NCBI GenBank assembly: GCA_001544655.2
Contig: FCOD02000002.1
Span: 418,244 to 482,243, forward strand
Direction of reading: 5' to 3'
Source: Caballeronia turbans
GTDB taxonomy: Bacteria > Pseudomonadota > Gammaproteobacteria > Burkholderiales > Burkholderiaceae
Length of the DNA: 64,000 nt
Positions 1 to 8,353 of this stretch are shown here, in pieces; within the stretch, counting starts at the first letter, position 1, and each line of letters begins with the position of its first letter. A program made the translations under genes and the position numbers. Below the pieces are notes generated by a model. That model worked only from the letters and a program-made list of their open reading frames with translations. It searched no databases and was not told the DNA's origin.

Positions 1-1
1 G

Positions 2-346
2 TTGCGGCGCGACGCCATCCTGAACGAGGCACAGTTGGCTGCGCGGCGCTCGCTGACGCTCGCGAGCACGATTTATCGGGAAGGATATTCGGACTTCCAG
101 CGGGTACTCGATGCACAGCGCGCGCTGTTCGCCCAGCAGGACGCGTATGTCGTCAACCGGCGCAATGCGGTCGGCAGTCTGATCGCGCTCTACAAGGCGC
201 TGGGCGGTGGCTGGACCACGCGCCAGCCGCTCATCGACCCCGCGACACGCCAGCAAATGCAGCAACGCACAAACTGGGGCGACCTGCTAAACGAGGTGAG
301 CGTGCCCCCGGCGGCGAACGCGCCGTCCGAAGGAGCGTTCCGATGA
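2..346 (+). CDS. Outer membrane efflux protein (TolC/NodT type), C-terminal part
   Basis: Only the last ~114 residues are in the window; the gene begins before base 1. The segment has the long amphipathic helix typical of the OEP barrel/tunnel family, with the repeat-end signature of alternating Ala, Arg and Leu, the stretch YREGYSDFQRVLDAQRALF, and a closing ALGGGW motif common at the end of TolC-like proteins. The stop codon overlaps the start of the HlyD-type adaptor by 4 bases, so the two are co-transcribed. It probably forms the outer membrane exit duct of a tripartite efflux pump. The family is secure; the substrate is unknown. Confidence 0.9.
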   Translation: MRRDAILNEAQLAARRSLTLASTIYREGYSDFQRVLDAQRALFAQQDAYVVNRRNAVGSLIALYKALGGGWTTRQPLIDPATRQQMQQRTNWGDLLNEVSVPPAANAPSEGAFR

Positions 347-1500
347 GCGAGAAGTCCGAGCCGTCCGATACCGCATCGGCGCGGACGCCGTCGGCGCCAC
401 CGTCACCCGCTCCGCCGCCGCCACCGGCCGACGATCCGTCGGGCAGGACGGTGAAGTGGGTCGTCGCTTTGATCGTCGTGAGCCTGATCTGGTATCTGCT
501 TGCCGACCGCATCACGCCCTATACGCAGCAGGCGCGCGTGCAGGCCTATGTGGTGCCCGTGGCCGCGGAAGTATCGGGTCGGGTGACGCGCGTGCTGGTG
601 CGTGACAATCAAGAGGTCAACGCGGGCGACGTGCTCTTCGAGATCGAAGGCGAGCAATATCGCATCGCCGCCGACCGTGCGCGGGCCGATCTCGAAACCA
701 TGCGCCGCCAGATCGGCGCGAGCACGGCTGCCATCGATTCGGCGCGTGCGTCATTGCGTGCGGCCATCGCAAACGAGGTCAAGGCGCGGCAGGACAGCGA
801 GCGGCTCGAAAGGCTGTATCGCGAGGACGAGGGCACGATCTCGCTGCGGCGTCTCGAAGTGGCGCGAGCGACGTACGAGCAAGCGCAAAGTCAGGTTGTC
901 GCGGCGCGTGCGGAAGTCGAGCGTGCGCGCGAACAGCAGGGCGGAATCGAGGCGGAGAACGCGCAGTTGCGCAGCGCCGCCGCAGCGCTCGAGAGGGCCG
1001 AACTCGATCTCGCCAACACGCGCATCAGGGCGCGCACCGGCGGCGTCATTACCGATCTCGGCACCGAAGTCGGCCAGTTCGCCTCGGCAGGCAAGGCGGT
1101 GATGACGCTCATTGCAATCCGCGACGTGTGGATCAGCGCGGACATGACCGAAAACAATCTCGGCCGCCTCAGGCCCGGCACACCGGTGTCTATCGTGCTG
1201 GATGCGCTCCCGGGCAAAGTTTTCAAAGGGCGGATTCGCAGCATCGGGTTCGGTGTGAGCGTGGGGCAGAGCACGCCACCCGGCAGTCTGCCTAGTGTGC
1301 AGACAAGCCGCGATTGGCTGCGACCGGCTCAGCGCTTCCCCGTGATCGTCGAGTTCGATAAGGACGAGCGCGCGCGCCTGAGCAACATGCGTGTGGGCGG
1401 GCAGGCCGAGGTGATGGCGTTTCCGAGCGAAGGCAATCCGCTCAATCCGCTCGGTCGCATTTTCCTGCGTGCGATGAGCTGGCTGGCCTACGTCTATTGA
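343..1500 (+). CDS. HlyD/EmrA-family periplasmic adaptor (membrane fusion protein)
   Basis: This 385-residue protein has a Pro-rich cytoplasmic N-terminus (about residues 10-35) and one membrane anchor (about 38-55). A split lipoyl domain follows (AEVSGRVTRVLVRDNQEVNAG at about 68-88, second half about 225-250). Between the halves lies a long coiled-coil hairpin rich in Ala, Glu and Arg. This is the plan of adaptors that link an inner membrane pump to a TolC-type channel. It overlaps the upstream outer membrane gene and lies 7 bases before a DUF2955 gene. That trio usually exports aromatic acids or drugs; the actual substrate cannot be read from sequence. Confidence 0.93.
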   Translation: MSEKSEPSDTASARTPSAPPSPAPPPPPADDPSGRTVKWVVALIVVSLIWYLLADRITPYTQQARVQAYVVPVAAEVSGRVTRVLVRDNQEVNAGDVLFEIEGEQYRIAADRARADLETMRRQIGASTAAIDSARASLRAAIANEVKARQDSERLERLYREDEGTISLRRLEVARATYEQAQSQVVAARAEVERAREQQGGIEAENAQLRSAAAALERAELDLANTRIRARTGGVITDLGTEVGQFASAGKAVMTLIAIRDVWISADMTENNLGRLRPGTPVSIVLDALPGKVFKGRIRSIGFGVSVGQSTPPGSLPSVQTSRDWLRPAQRFPVIVEFDKDERARLSNMRVGGQAEVMAFPSEGNPLNPLGRIFLRAMSWLAYVY

Positions 1501-1507
1501 TGACGCC

Positions 1508-2539
1508 ATGGAAAACAGGCTCCCGCTTCGAGATGGTCGTACGCTGCGCATGGCGACGGGGACGGCGTTGTGCCTCGCGATCAGTTTCGCGCTGGATTTC
1601 CCGGTTCCCGTGATCGCGCCGGTGTTCGCGGTCTTTCTGCTCGCGACACAGAACCGGCCGCTTTCGTTCAAGGCAGCCGCGATGTTGGCGCTGATCGTGA
1701 TGCTGACCACCGGCAGCGGCCTGCTGCTCGTTCCGCTGCTTCGACATTACGCGCTTGCCGGCGTGATGCTCGTCGGCCTGTTGCTATTCCTTGCGTTCCT
1801 CTACGGGGTACGTGGGGGCAACAATCTGGTCGCGACCTTTCTGGTGGCGGGGCTCACGATGATCTCCGCGGCCGGCACGGCCGACTTCCAGGTGGGCGTA
1901 ACGGTGGTCGGCGCGCTGGTGAAGGGGTTGCTGCTCGCCTTGCTGGTGTCCGCGCTCATGCACGGCCTGTTTCCCGAGCCAGCGAGCGCGCAGCCACCGC
2001 CTGCGGCGAGGGCCGTGTCCTCCGGTCAGGCGAGACGCATTGCGCTGCGCGCCGCGCTCGTGGTCATGCCAGCGTACCTTCTCGCATTGACCGATCCGAC
2101 AAGCTATATGCCGATCATCATGAAGTCAGTCAGCCTCGGCAGACAGAGCTGCACGACGACCGCGCGTGGGGCGGCGCGCGATCTCATCGGCTCGACACTG
2201 CTCGGTGGACTGCTCGCGATCATATTTTGGTTCGCGCTGAAACTCTCCGTGCACCTTTGGATGTTCTTCCTATGGATGCTGCTGTTCGGTTTGATGGTCG
2301 GGCGCAGGCTCTATGGCATAAGGATGACGCGCTACTCGCCGGGCGTCTGGGTGAACGGCCTCGTCACGATGATCATCCTGCTCGGCCAGTCAGTGCAGGA
2401 CAGCATCGCGGGCAAAGACGTCTATGCCGCGTTCGCGGTGCGCATGGGGCTTTTTCTCGCGGTTTCCTTTTATGCGTGCTTGATGCTGCTGGTTTTCGAT
2501 CGGCCGCGCAGCCTTCGTTGGCAATCCGACGCAAACTAG
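1508..2539 (+). CDS. DUF2955 family inner membrane protein (efflux operon partner)
   Basis: The 343-residue protein has about ten hydrophobic segments in two similar halves. The N-terminal block (LRMATGTALCLAISFALDF, then PVIAPVFAVFLLATQNRP) is the hallmark of DUF2955, which is related to the FUSC/aromatic acid exporter superfamily. It sits immediately downstream of an HlyD-type adaptor, as is usual for the family, so it is the likely inner membrane component of the pump. The start ATG at 1508 is 7 bases after the adaptor stop. Its transport mechanism is not established. Confidence 0.88.
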   Translation: MENRLPLRDGRTLRMATGTALCLAISFALDFPVPVIAPVFAVFLLATQNRPLSFKAAAMLALIVMLTTGSGLLLVPLLRHYALAGVMLVGLLLFLAFLYGVRGGNNLVATFLVAGLTMISAAGTADFQVGVTVVGALVKGLLLALLVSALMHGLFPEPASAQPPPAARAVSSGQARRIALRAALVVMPAYLLALTDPTSYMPIIMKSVSLGRQSCTTTARGAARDLIGSTLLGGLLAIIFWFALKLSVHLWMFFLWMLLFGLMVGRRLYGIRMTRYSPGVWVNGLVTMIILLGQSVQDSIAGKDVYAAFAVRMGLFLAVSFYACLMLLVFDRPRSLRWQSDAN

Positions 2540-2778
2540 CGCTTCCGATGCGGGCCCACGCAAAGAGAATGCTCGCATCGGCCCCATGGACGCATGCCCG
2601 GACGTCAGCGGCTTGCGCATGAGCGGCTTGTCGACGGGAAAAGTCATGCCCGCTGAGAAATGGTTGCACGCGTGCCGCCATGCACGAGCGCATCATCGCT
2701 CAGGCAGCATGTTTCGGACGGCGTTGCGCCGCGCGTGAAATGCAGGCCAGTTGTCGTCAGTGGGCGCGTCTCGCGTAG

Positions 2779-3036
2779 TCAGTATTTGATGTCTCTTGCA
2801 GCTTGACGCCCGTGCTGCTTTGTCTGCCGCTTGTCGTGTCGGCAATGCGCGTTTGCTTGCTGATTGGCGGCGCGGCAGTCCTGCTTGGTGTGCCGGGCGT
2901 TCTGGCGCGTATCCTGACGGACGTCGCGGCCGGCGCGACGTTGTTGCGCCTGCTCCGTTGCAAAAGACACGTCCGGCCAGGAGCAGACGAGCATGCCAGT
3001 GAGCAACGCGATCAGCCTGAGTTTGCGAGCGAGCAT
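2779..3036 (-). CDS. Small secreted Arg/Gln-rich protein of unknown function
   Basis: A predicted exported protein of about 85 residues. It begins MLARKLRLIALLTGMLVCSW and has a plausible signal-peptide cleavage after VSFA. The mature part is strongly basic and polar, full of Arg, Gln, Asp and Lys, with two Cys residues (DCRAA and AHCRH). I chose the internal ATG at 3036 because it starts the signal peptide; the longer open frame to 3156 adds an unlikely leader. No family is recognised. Similar short charged exported proteins occur nearby at 3631 and 6319. Confidence 0.55.
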   Translation of the reverse strand: MLARKLRLIALLTGMLVCSWPDVSFATEQAQQRRAGRDVRQDTRQNARHTKQDCRAANQQANAHCRHDKRQTKQHGRQAARDIKY

Positions 3037-3630
3037 GATGTGAGTTCCGGACGACGAGTCGAGACATCTTGGATGTGGTGTGTGCATCAAGATAGCGGCA
3101 TCCTCGACCGTTGTGAATCGACTTTTGCAACGACGACGCTTGGCGATCGGTGGCACGACAATTCGATCGGTTAAAAAAAAATCGAAATGCCGCCGGGCAG
3201 GCGGGGTTATCGCGCAATATAACTTCGGAAGCCGGACCGGATTCCAGTGGGGAGCGGCTTTCGCGCTTTGTCCAGGACGAAGGAAGGTCGACGACCCGGT
3301 CGTGTCGCAAGTTCACGACGTCTCCACCACGCTGGAAGGCAACGGTACGTCGGCTACGAGTACAGTCACGTCGGCGACGTGCCCTCTACACGGTGCGTGC
3401 ACCTCTGTGAATACGAGCGCATGGTTTAATGCGCGACATTTTCCTTCTTGTTGTTTCGGGCACGCGCGACGGCTTTCTTGAATTCACGAACGCGTTCGCA
3501 TACTGTGAGCAGAGCAGAGTGCGGTTTTTATCGCGTTGTCGTTCCTGGAAATGTTTGCGCGGAGAGGAACGGCCGGCACACCTCGGATCTCCGTGAAGAA
3601 GTTGGTGGCAGTCAACGAGAGGAGGCAGTC
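3037..3630. other. Intergenic region without a recognised gene
   Basis: About 590 bases between a minus-strand and a plus-strand small secreted-protein gene, so it should hold two divergent promoters. Several open frames cross it, but none has a convincing start or recognisable composition. Visible features are a run of nine A at 3173-3181 and a strong Shine-Dalgarno (GAGAGGAGG) at 3617-3625 belonging to the gene at 3631. I see no RNA gene. Confidence 0.5.
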
Positions 3631-3891
3631 ATGAATCGTCTCAACGGAGCTGTAGTGCTGATGTCGATCGCGCTCGCAACGAATGCGTGGGCACAAACCG
3701 ATCAGGGCGCGGCTCAACCTGCGAATAACGACGAAATCGTCAAGATGCGAATGGAAATCTCCGCAGCCAACAAAAAATATAATCAGAAAGTCGCAGCGGC
3801 CAAGAAAGTCTTCGAGCACAAGAAGGCGGAAGCCGCCAAAGAGCGCGACGCGGCGATCGCAGCAGCACATGGCGGTGCGAGCGCGCAATGA
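3631..3891 (+). CDS. Small exported Lys/Ala-rich helical protein, unknown function
   Basis: An 86-residue protein that starts MNRLNGAVVLMSIALATNAWA, a clear signal peptide with an A-W-A cleavage site. The mature part is a single charged helix rich in Lys, Ala and Glu (AANKKYNQKVAAAKKVFEHK), probably coiled-coil. The start at 3631 is set by GGAGG five bases upstream and by the signal peptide; the longer frame from 3448 has no ribosome site. The function is unknown. It lies just ahead of the DUF3300/DUF2950 pair and may share their envelope role. Confidence 0.65.
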   Translation: MNRLNGAVVLMSIALATNAWAQTDQGAAQPANNDEIVKMRMEISAANKKYNQKVAAAKKVFEHKKAEAAKERDAAIAAAHGGASAQ

Positions 3892-3957
3892 CCGCTTGCG
3901 TCGAACGAGATTTGCAATCTGATGTTCTTCGGAACTGAGACACGCGCGGTATAGCCA

Positions 3958-5247
3958 ATGTCGGTGGTGCTGGACATGCGTGAGTGCTTTAGCGTGATCG
4001 TGATCGCATCCGCGCTGTGCGCAGGCGGGTGCGCAGTCCCTCAGACGCCGCCGGAAAGCGGTGCGCAAACGGTCGCTCCGACACCTGTCGCAAGCGGTAC
4101 GCAAACCATGGCTCAGGCGTCGGAGGCAGGACCTGCGCCACCGGTAGCGATGGATTCGGGTTCGCTGGACAAGCTCGTCGGTCCGATCGCACTCTATCCC
4201 GATGACCTCGTCGCGATCATTCTTCCGGCATCGACTTATCCGGTGGAAGTAGTGCAGGCAGACCGGTTCCTTGATCGCAGAAAAACCGAGAAGGACTTGC
4301 CGGTCAACGAAGCATGGCAGGACCCGATCAAGGCGCTGCTGAATTACCCCGAAGTGCTGAAGAAAATGAGCAACGACCTCGACTGGACCGTGGCGCTCGG
4401 CGAAGCGGTGGTCGCGGATCAAAGCGCCGTGCTGCAGGCCGTGCAGCGTTTCCGACGTCAGACCCAGTCAGTGGGAAATCTCAAGACGGATGACAAGCAG
4501 ACGGTGGTGGTCGAGAAGGAAGTCATCAAGATTGTTCCGTCGAATCCCGAAGTCATCTACGTGCCTCAGTACAACCCGTCGACGGTTGTCATCAGCAGCC
4601 CGACGCCGGTATATAGCTACTGGCCGGCGCCTTATCCGGTCTACTACTATCCCTACGCGCCGGGGGCGGCGTTCGCGACCGGCCTTATCTGGGGCGCGGC
4701 GATCACTGCGGCGTGGCACGGCGGGCATTACGAAGCGAACTACAGCGGCGGCAACAACACGATCAACATCAACCGCGAAGGCAATGTCAACCGGGCCGAG
4801 GTCAAGAACGAGCTGAGCAATCGCGCTGCGAACCGCTCGGCGAACGGAAGCTCTGCGTCTCAGGGCTCGACCCAATGGCGCTCGGAAAAGAAGCCCGGAC
4901 AGGTGTCGGGTGCCAGCACACGCGCATCGGCCCAGCGCGTGGGCGACGCTCCGACTCGCGCCAGCGGCGGCAACTTCGGCGCGGCGGGCGGCGAACGCGC
5001 TGGCGCGCGCGCCCCGACGGCCGCGCAGTCGCCACGCGCACAGAGCGCCGGCAACCTTCAGGGACGGGGTGGCGACGCGTTCAGCGGCTACGGGTCCGCC
5101 CAGGGCGCCAGAGCGGACAGCACGCGCGGCGCAGCGAGCCGGCAGTCTATGTCGGGCGGGCCGGGTGGGCGCAATTTTCAGGGTGGCGGCTTTTCGGGCG
5201 GTGCGCGCGGTGGATTCGGCGGGGGCGGCCGCGTCGGCCGCCGATAG
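3958..5247 (+). CDS. DUF3300 domain protein, exported, Gly-rich tail
   Basis: The 429-residue protein has an N-terminal hydrophobic export signal ending in ALCAGGC, possibly a lipoprotein signal although the lipobox is imperfect. The DUF3300 domain (about residues 60-270) contains LVGPIALYPDDLVAIILPASTYP, a strongly conserved block in the family, and Tyr/Pro-rich stretches. The last 160 residues are low-complexity Gly, Ala, Ser and Arg, ending GGGGRVGRR. A DUF2950 gene follows within 10 bases; the two families are commonly paired. The start is uncertain: ATG 3958 or ATG 3976, neither with a strong ribosome site. The molecular role is unknown. Confidence 0.88.
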   Translation: MSVVLDMRECFSVIVIASALCAGGCAVPQTPPESGAQTVAPTPVASGTQTMAQASEAGPAPPVAMDSGSLDKLVGPIALYPDDLVAIILPASTYPVEVVQADRFLDRRKTEKDLPVNEAWQDPIKALLNYPEVLKKMSNDLDWTVALGEAVVADQSAVLQAVQRFRRQTQSVGNLKTDDKQTVVVEKEVIKIVPSNPEVIYVPQYNPSTVVISSPTPVYSYWPAPYPVYYYPYAPGAAFATGLIWGAAITAAWHGGHYEANYSGGNNTININREGNVNRAEVKNELSNRAANRSANGSSASQGSTQWRSEKKPGQVSGASTRASAQRVGDAPTRASGGNFGAAGGERAGARAPTAAQSPRAQSAGNLQGRGGDAFSGYGSAQGARADSTRGAASRQSMSGGPGGRNFQGGGFSGGARGGFGGGGRVGRR

Positions 5248-5257
5248 GAGACGTTTC

Positions 5258-6172
5258 GTGAATATCTTGTCCCGCCGGTTCGTCGCATGCTCAGTTGTCG
5301 CAATGCTCACCGTTCCTCTGGGTGCTCTCGCCGCCGGGTCGCAGCAGACCTTCAAAACGCCGGACGAAGCGGTCAGTGCACTGGAACAGGCGCTCAAGTC
5401 GAACGACGACGCCGCACTCATCGCCATCTTCGGCGATGCGCACAAGGAACTCGTCGTGACGCCGGATGAAGCCGAGAACCGCGAGCTGCGCGCCAACGCG
5501 CTCGCTGAGTTCAATGCGTATCACATGCTGGAGGAAACGGCGCCGGACCGCCGCATCCTGCGTATCGGTGATGAAGCGTGGCCCATGCCGATTCCACTCG
5601 TTCGCACGCAGGGCGCGTGGCGCTTCGCAACCGAAGAGGGCGAGCAGGAAGTGCTGGATCGGCGCATCGGCGCGAACGAGCGCGAGGCCATCAAGGTGAT
5701 GCGCGCGTATGTCGATGCGCAACGCGAGTACGCGACGCGCGACCGCGTGGGCGACGGCGTGCTGCAATACGCGCGCAAGCTCGGCAGCACGCCAGGCAAG
5801 CGTGACGGGCTGTATTGGCCGGCGGATGAATCGAAGGGTGAAGAGCCGAGTCCGTTCGGGCCGCTGATCGCAGCAAGCGCGAACTATCTCAAGGATCGAA
5901 ACCCAGGCGATGCATATCACGGATATTACTTCCGCATTCTCACGCGACAGGGAAAGCACGCGCCGGGCGGCCCTTTCAACTACATCATCAACGGGCGCAT
6001 GCTGGCCGGCTTCGCGATGGCCGCGTACCCCGCGCAGTATGGCGCAAGCGGCGTGATGACTTTCGTCGTCAACAACAACGGCGTCGTGTATCAAAAGAAT
6101 CGCGGCCCATCGGCACAGCCGCTAACCGAGTTCGATCCCGATGCGTCCTGGACCCGCGTCGAGGAGCCTTGA
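5258..6172 (+). CDS. DUF2950 domain protein, exported (GTG start)
   Basis: A 304-residue protein starting at GTG 5258, preceded by AGGAG at 5245-5249. The signal peptide runs to GALAAGSQQ. The body matches DUF2950: FKTPDEAVSALEQALKSND near the N-terminus, later DGLYWPAD, a Gly-Tyr-Tyr-Phe-Arg segment, and GGPFNYIINGRMLAGFA-type blocks. The open frame extends upstream to 4910 only as a shadow across the DUF3300 gene. It is paired with DUF3300 in one transcript. The biological role is not known; an envelope location follows from the signal peptide. Confidence 0.88.
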   Translation: MNILSRRFVACSVVAMLTVPLGALAAGSQQTFKTPDEAVSALEQALKSNDDAALIAIFGDAHKELVVTPDEAENRELRANALAEFNAYHMLEETAPDRRILRIGDEAWPMPIPLVRTQGAWRFATEEGEQEVLDRRIGANEREAIKVMRAYVDAQREYATRDRVGDGVLQYARKLGSTPGKRDGLYWPADESKGEEPSPFGPLIAASANYLKDRNPGDAYHGYYFRILTRQGKHAPGGPFNYIINGRMLAGFAMAAYPAQYGASGVMTFVVNNNGVVYQKNRGPSAQPLTEFDPDASWTRVEEP

Positions 6173-6283
6173 TGGACGAGCTAGCGCACCCTGCTTCGAA
6201 GGCCGCTCATCGAAAACAAAAAAGTGTCGCGATGAATGCCAAAAGCGTCAGTGCGGACTGCGCCAGGACGAGTGACGATTAAA

Positions 6284-6309
6284 GGCGATCGGCCAGCGGC
6301 ACGATCGCC
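6284..6309. terminator. Bidirectional hairpin between convergent genes
   Basis: Perfect 8-bp arms GGCGATCG (6284-6291) and CGATCGCC (6302-6309) with a 10-base loop lie between the DUF2950 gene and the convergent Lys/Ala-rich gene. On the plus strand a T-containing stretch follows; on the minus strand TTTAAT follows directly. This is a likely shared transcription terminator, judged from sequence only. Confidence 0.55.
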
Positions 6310-6318
6310 CATCATTTT

Positions 6319-6807
6319 CTATTGCTTCTTTGCGGCGTCGACTTTGGCTTCCGCCGCCTTTTTGTTAGCGTCGTTTTGCGCTTCGACCTTTTTCTCGTCG
6401 GCCTTCGCTTGTGCTACGTTCGCATCGTTTGCGGCGTCGTGCTTCTTTCTGTCAGCTTTGCTCTGGGCCTGCTGCATTTTTTTATTGGCCTTGGCTTGCG
6501 CGTTCGCCGCATCATGTCGAGCGCCGGACGCCTCGGCGGGCGTGGTCGCCTTGGCGCCTTTGGCGGCCTTCTTGTCGGCGTCGGCCTGAGCAGACGCTTT
6601 GTCTTCATTAGCTGAGGCCTGCGCCTTCTCGGCATCGGTCTGTGCCTCCGCCTTCTTCTTGTTCGCGGTGGCCTGCGCTTCCATCTTCTCACTGTTTGCC
6701 TTCAGCTGAGGTTTTTGCGCATCGTTAGCGTCTGCCGCCGCCGCCGTTTGTTCGAAAACAGTAGTGGCTAGCAATGCGGATGCGATGACAGCTATTAACT
6801 TTTTCAT
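6319..6807 (-). CDS. Exported Ala/Lys/Asp-rich coiled-coil protein, unknown function
   Basis: A 162-residue protein with signal peptide MKKLIAVIASALLATTVFEQTAAAA. Everything after it is built almost only from Ala, Lys, Asp, Gln, Glu and Asn in irregular heptads (ADADKKAAKGAKA, AQAKANKKMQQAQSKADRKK). This predicts one long helix or coiled coil, like periplasmic or surface histone-like/TolA-like linkers. The start is fixed by AGGAGA seven bases upstream of ATG 6807. No catalytic domain is visible. Similar composition to the 86-residue protein at 3631 suggests related envelope roles. Confidence 0.7.
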   Translation of the reverse strand: MKKLIAVIASALLATTVFEQTAAAADANDAQKPQLKANSEKMEAQATANKKKAEAQTDAEKAQASANEDKASAQADADKKAAKGAKATTPAEASGARHDAANAQAKANKKMQQAQSKADRKKHDAANDANVAQAKADEKKVEAQNDANKKAAEAKVDAAKKQ

Positions 6808-7189
6808 GATTGCAATCTCCTGTACGTCTATTTTTAAAGGCAAACTTGCGGCACTCTCGAAGCCGCGATTCCCGGCTGAGCCATAGCAAATTGGCGACTT
6901 CCAGCTCGAATCCGATATCGCGACGACTAAAGGAAATCGAAATCCGTCGCCGCCCTTTATTGCGCAAAAAATGTTCCGCTCGCCTTCGTTATTGTTGCGT
7001 GCTCTTGCGGCCCGACGATAGTGAATCTCATCTTGCCGAAATGAGAACCGTTGAGCGTCCATTGCAGCTCCGCCAAATCTCGCGGCAAGGCTCGTGCTAA
7101 CCAACATTGGAGGAACTGCCGTGCAAATCAAATAGTCATTCGCAGGCGACGTTTAAACCTGTCCGCCCAGCGATGTGGAAGGAGGAAAA
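6808..7189. other. Divergent intergenic region
   Basis: About 380 bases between the Lys/Ala-rich gene (minus) and a small gene (plus). It should contain promoters for both. I see no credible gene in it: the overlapping frames lack ribosome sites. The AAGGAGGAAAA at 7179-7189 serves the gene at 7190. Confidence 0.5.
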
Positions 7190-7585
7190 GTGGCCAGAAC
7201 TTTAATAGCGAAGTTCTCGAGCGCGGGAGCGGCAGAACATGCGTCAGAGAAACTGATGCTGGGCTATGGAAGCGAAGTGCATGAACTGGATTCAATCAGG
7301 CTAGCGCGTTACATTGCGAGCACTGAGTACTGCACGGAACGCGACACTGGCTGCATGGAAGACCACGCAACCTTTGCCGCTCATGGCGAAGATCTAGGAC
7401 TGTATCCTTCTCTTGCGCCGCATTACGAGTCATTCGGTGCGGCTGCGCTCAAGCACGAAGCGTCGTCGGTTTCGCGCTTGCTCTTTACACTAATCGTGAT
7501 CGTCGAGGACGCCGCCGGGACGGCCCGCATTAAGGAAGCACTTGCTGATGCTCTTGTCGTCGAGTCTTCTGCTGAAAAAATCTGA
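7190..7585 (+). CDS. Hypothetical 131-residue protein (GTG start)
   Basis: The GTG at 7190 follows a near-perfect AAGGAGG at 7179-7185, so the start is well supported. The N-terminus (RTLIAKFSSAGAAEHASEKL) has a beta-alpha pattern, like a ferredoxin-like stress-protein fold, followed by a Cys-containing region (EYCTERDTGCMEDH) and a hydrophobic helix (LLFTLIVIVED). I do not recognise a family with confidence. It is convergent with a PRC-barrel gene. A general-stress role is only a guess. Confidence 0.6.
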   Translation: MARTLIAKFSSAGAAEHASEKLMLGYGSEVHELDSIRLARYIASTEYCTERDTGCMEDHATFAAHGEDLGLYPSLAPHYESFGAAALKHEASSVSRLLFTLIVIVEDAAGTARIKEALADALVVESSAEKI

Positions 7586-7604
7586 CGAGCGGTGCAGTTC
7601 GACC

Positions 7605-7627
7605 CGGCGACGCCTAAGGCGCCGCCG
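7605..7627. terminator. Possible hairpin between convergent genes
   Basis: A stem CGGCG-A-CGCC / GGCG-C-CGCCG with one internal mismatch and a TAA loop lies in the 60-base gap between convergent genes ending at 7585 and 7646. No T-run follows on either side, so termination by this hairpin is only possible. Confidence 0.35.
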
Positions 7628-7645
7628 ATCCTGGAAGGTTATCGT

Positions 7646-8104
7646 TTAGAACGCCGGCGGAACGTCGCGATATGTTGCATCGTCGCGCTCCAGGCGCTGC
7701 CAATATGGCGGCCGGCCATAGTAGCGATGGATCGAATCCGCCCACGAACGGTCCGCCATCGAGGGCCAACCGTCCTTGTCGAATCCCGGCGCATTCCTCA
7801 CCTGTTCAGTAGTCGCCGCTATCCGGAAGCATTTGTTGTCGGTGTCGAGCGTCAAAGCGCTCCACGGAACCGCCAGCAGCTTATCTCCGATACCGAGGAA
7901 GCCGCCGCTCGAGAGAACCGCGTAGGCGACGCGACCAGAAGCGACGTCGAGCATGATCTCTTTGATCTTGCCCACATCGTCCCCATCGGAACTCAGCACG
8001 TTATTTCCATCCAGCGTGCTCGCGGCCATGACGTCCGGGCCCGGACCATCTGCCGTTGCCGCGCCTTTGCCAACGATGTTCATATGGTTTGTATCGACTG
8101 ACAT
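7646..8104 (-). CDS. PRC-barrel domain protein
   Basis: A 152-residue cytosolic protein. The PRC-barrel lies at about residues 30-90 (NNVLSSDGDDVGKIKEIMLD then GRVAYAVLSSGGFLGIGDKL, LAVPWSAL), the classic pattern of the family. The start ATG 8104 has GGGAGA upstream (MSVDTNHMNIV). The C-terminal part (DRSWADSIHRYYGRPPYW) is common in Burkholderiales versions. PRC-barrels occur in RNA-processing, photosynthetic and stress proteins; stand-alone forms like this one are of unknown role. Confidence 0.88.
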   Translation of the reverse strand: MSVDTNHMNIVGKGAATADGPGPDVMAASTLDGNNVLSSDGDDVGKIKEIMLDVASGRVAYAVLSSGGFLGIGDKLLAVPWSALTLDTDNKCFRIAATTEQVRNAPGFDKDGWPSMADRSWADSIHRYYGRPPYWQRLERDDATYRDVPPAF

Positions 8105-8320
8105 GATGTGTCTCCCACAAAGAAGCCGAATCGCTCTCGGCTTGTCTGGGCTCGCGCAAAGAACGTTCCGGCGCGCGATGCAGTCTGATCGTCGTTCATT
8201 GAGTTCATAAAGGCCTGCAGATAAGCTTTTTTCCGCCCCAGGGCGCGTTCGCTGTCGGGATGGAACGCACAGTCGAGAAGCGAGCTCCTGGCGATGCTCC
8301 CGAACGGTCGTGTGCAACGC

Positions 8321-8344
8321 CTGGGGGAACGTCTGGGGGAACGT
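8321..8344. repeat. Exact 12-bp tandem duplication
   Basis: CTGGGGGAACGT occurs twice head to tail (8321-8332 and 8333-8344), ten bases downstream of the LysR stop on the minus strand. It lies in the 249-base gap between the LysR and PRC-barrel genes. There is no known function; it could be slippage or a short tandem repeat. Confidence 0.8.
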
Positions 8345-8353
8345 CGCCGCGCC

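Noticed and set aside
751-1710. A 319-residue minus-strand open frame opposite the HlyD gene
   Set aside because: Antisense to a recognised adaptor gene; no ribosome site and no family similarity.
3488-3497. GAACGCGTTC palindrome upstream of the small exported protein gene
   Set aside because: Ten bases of symmetry built around CGCG are expected by chance in this composition.
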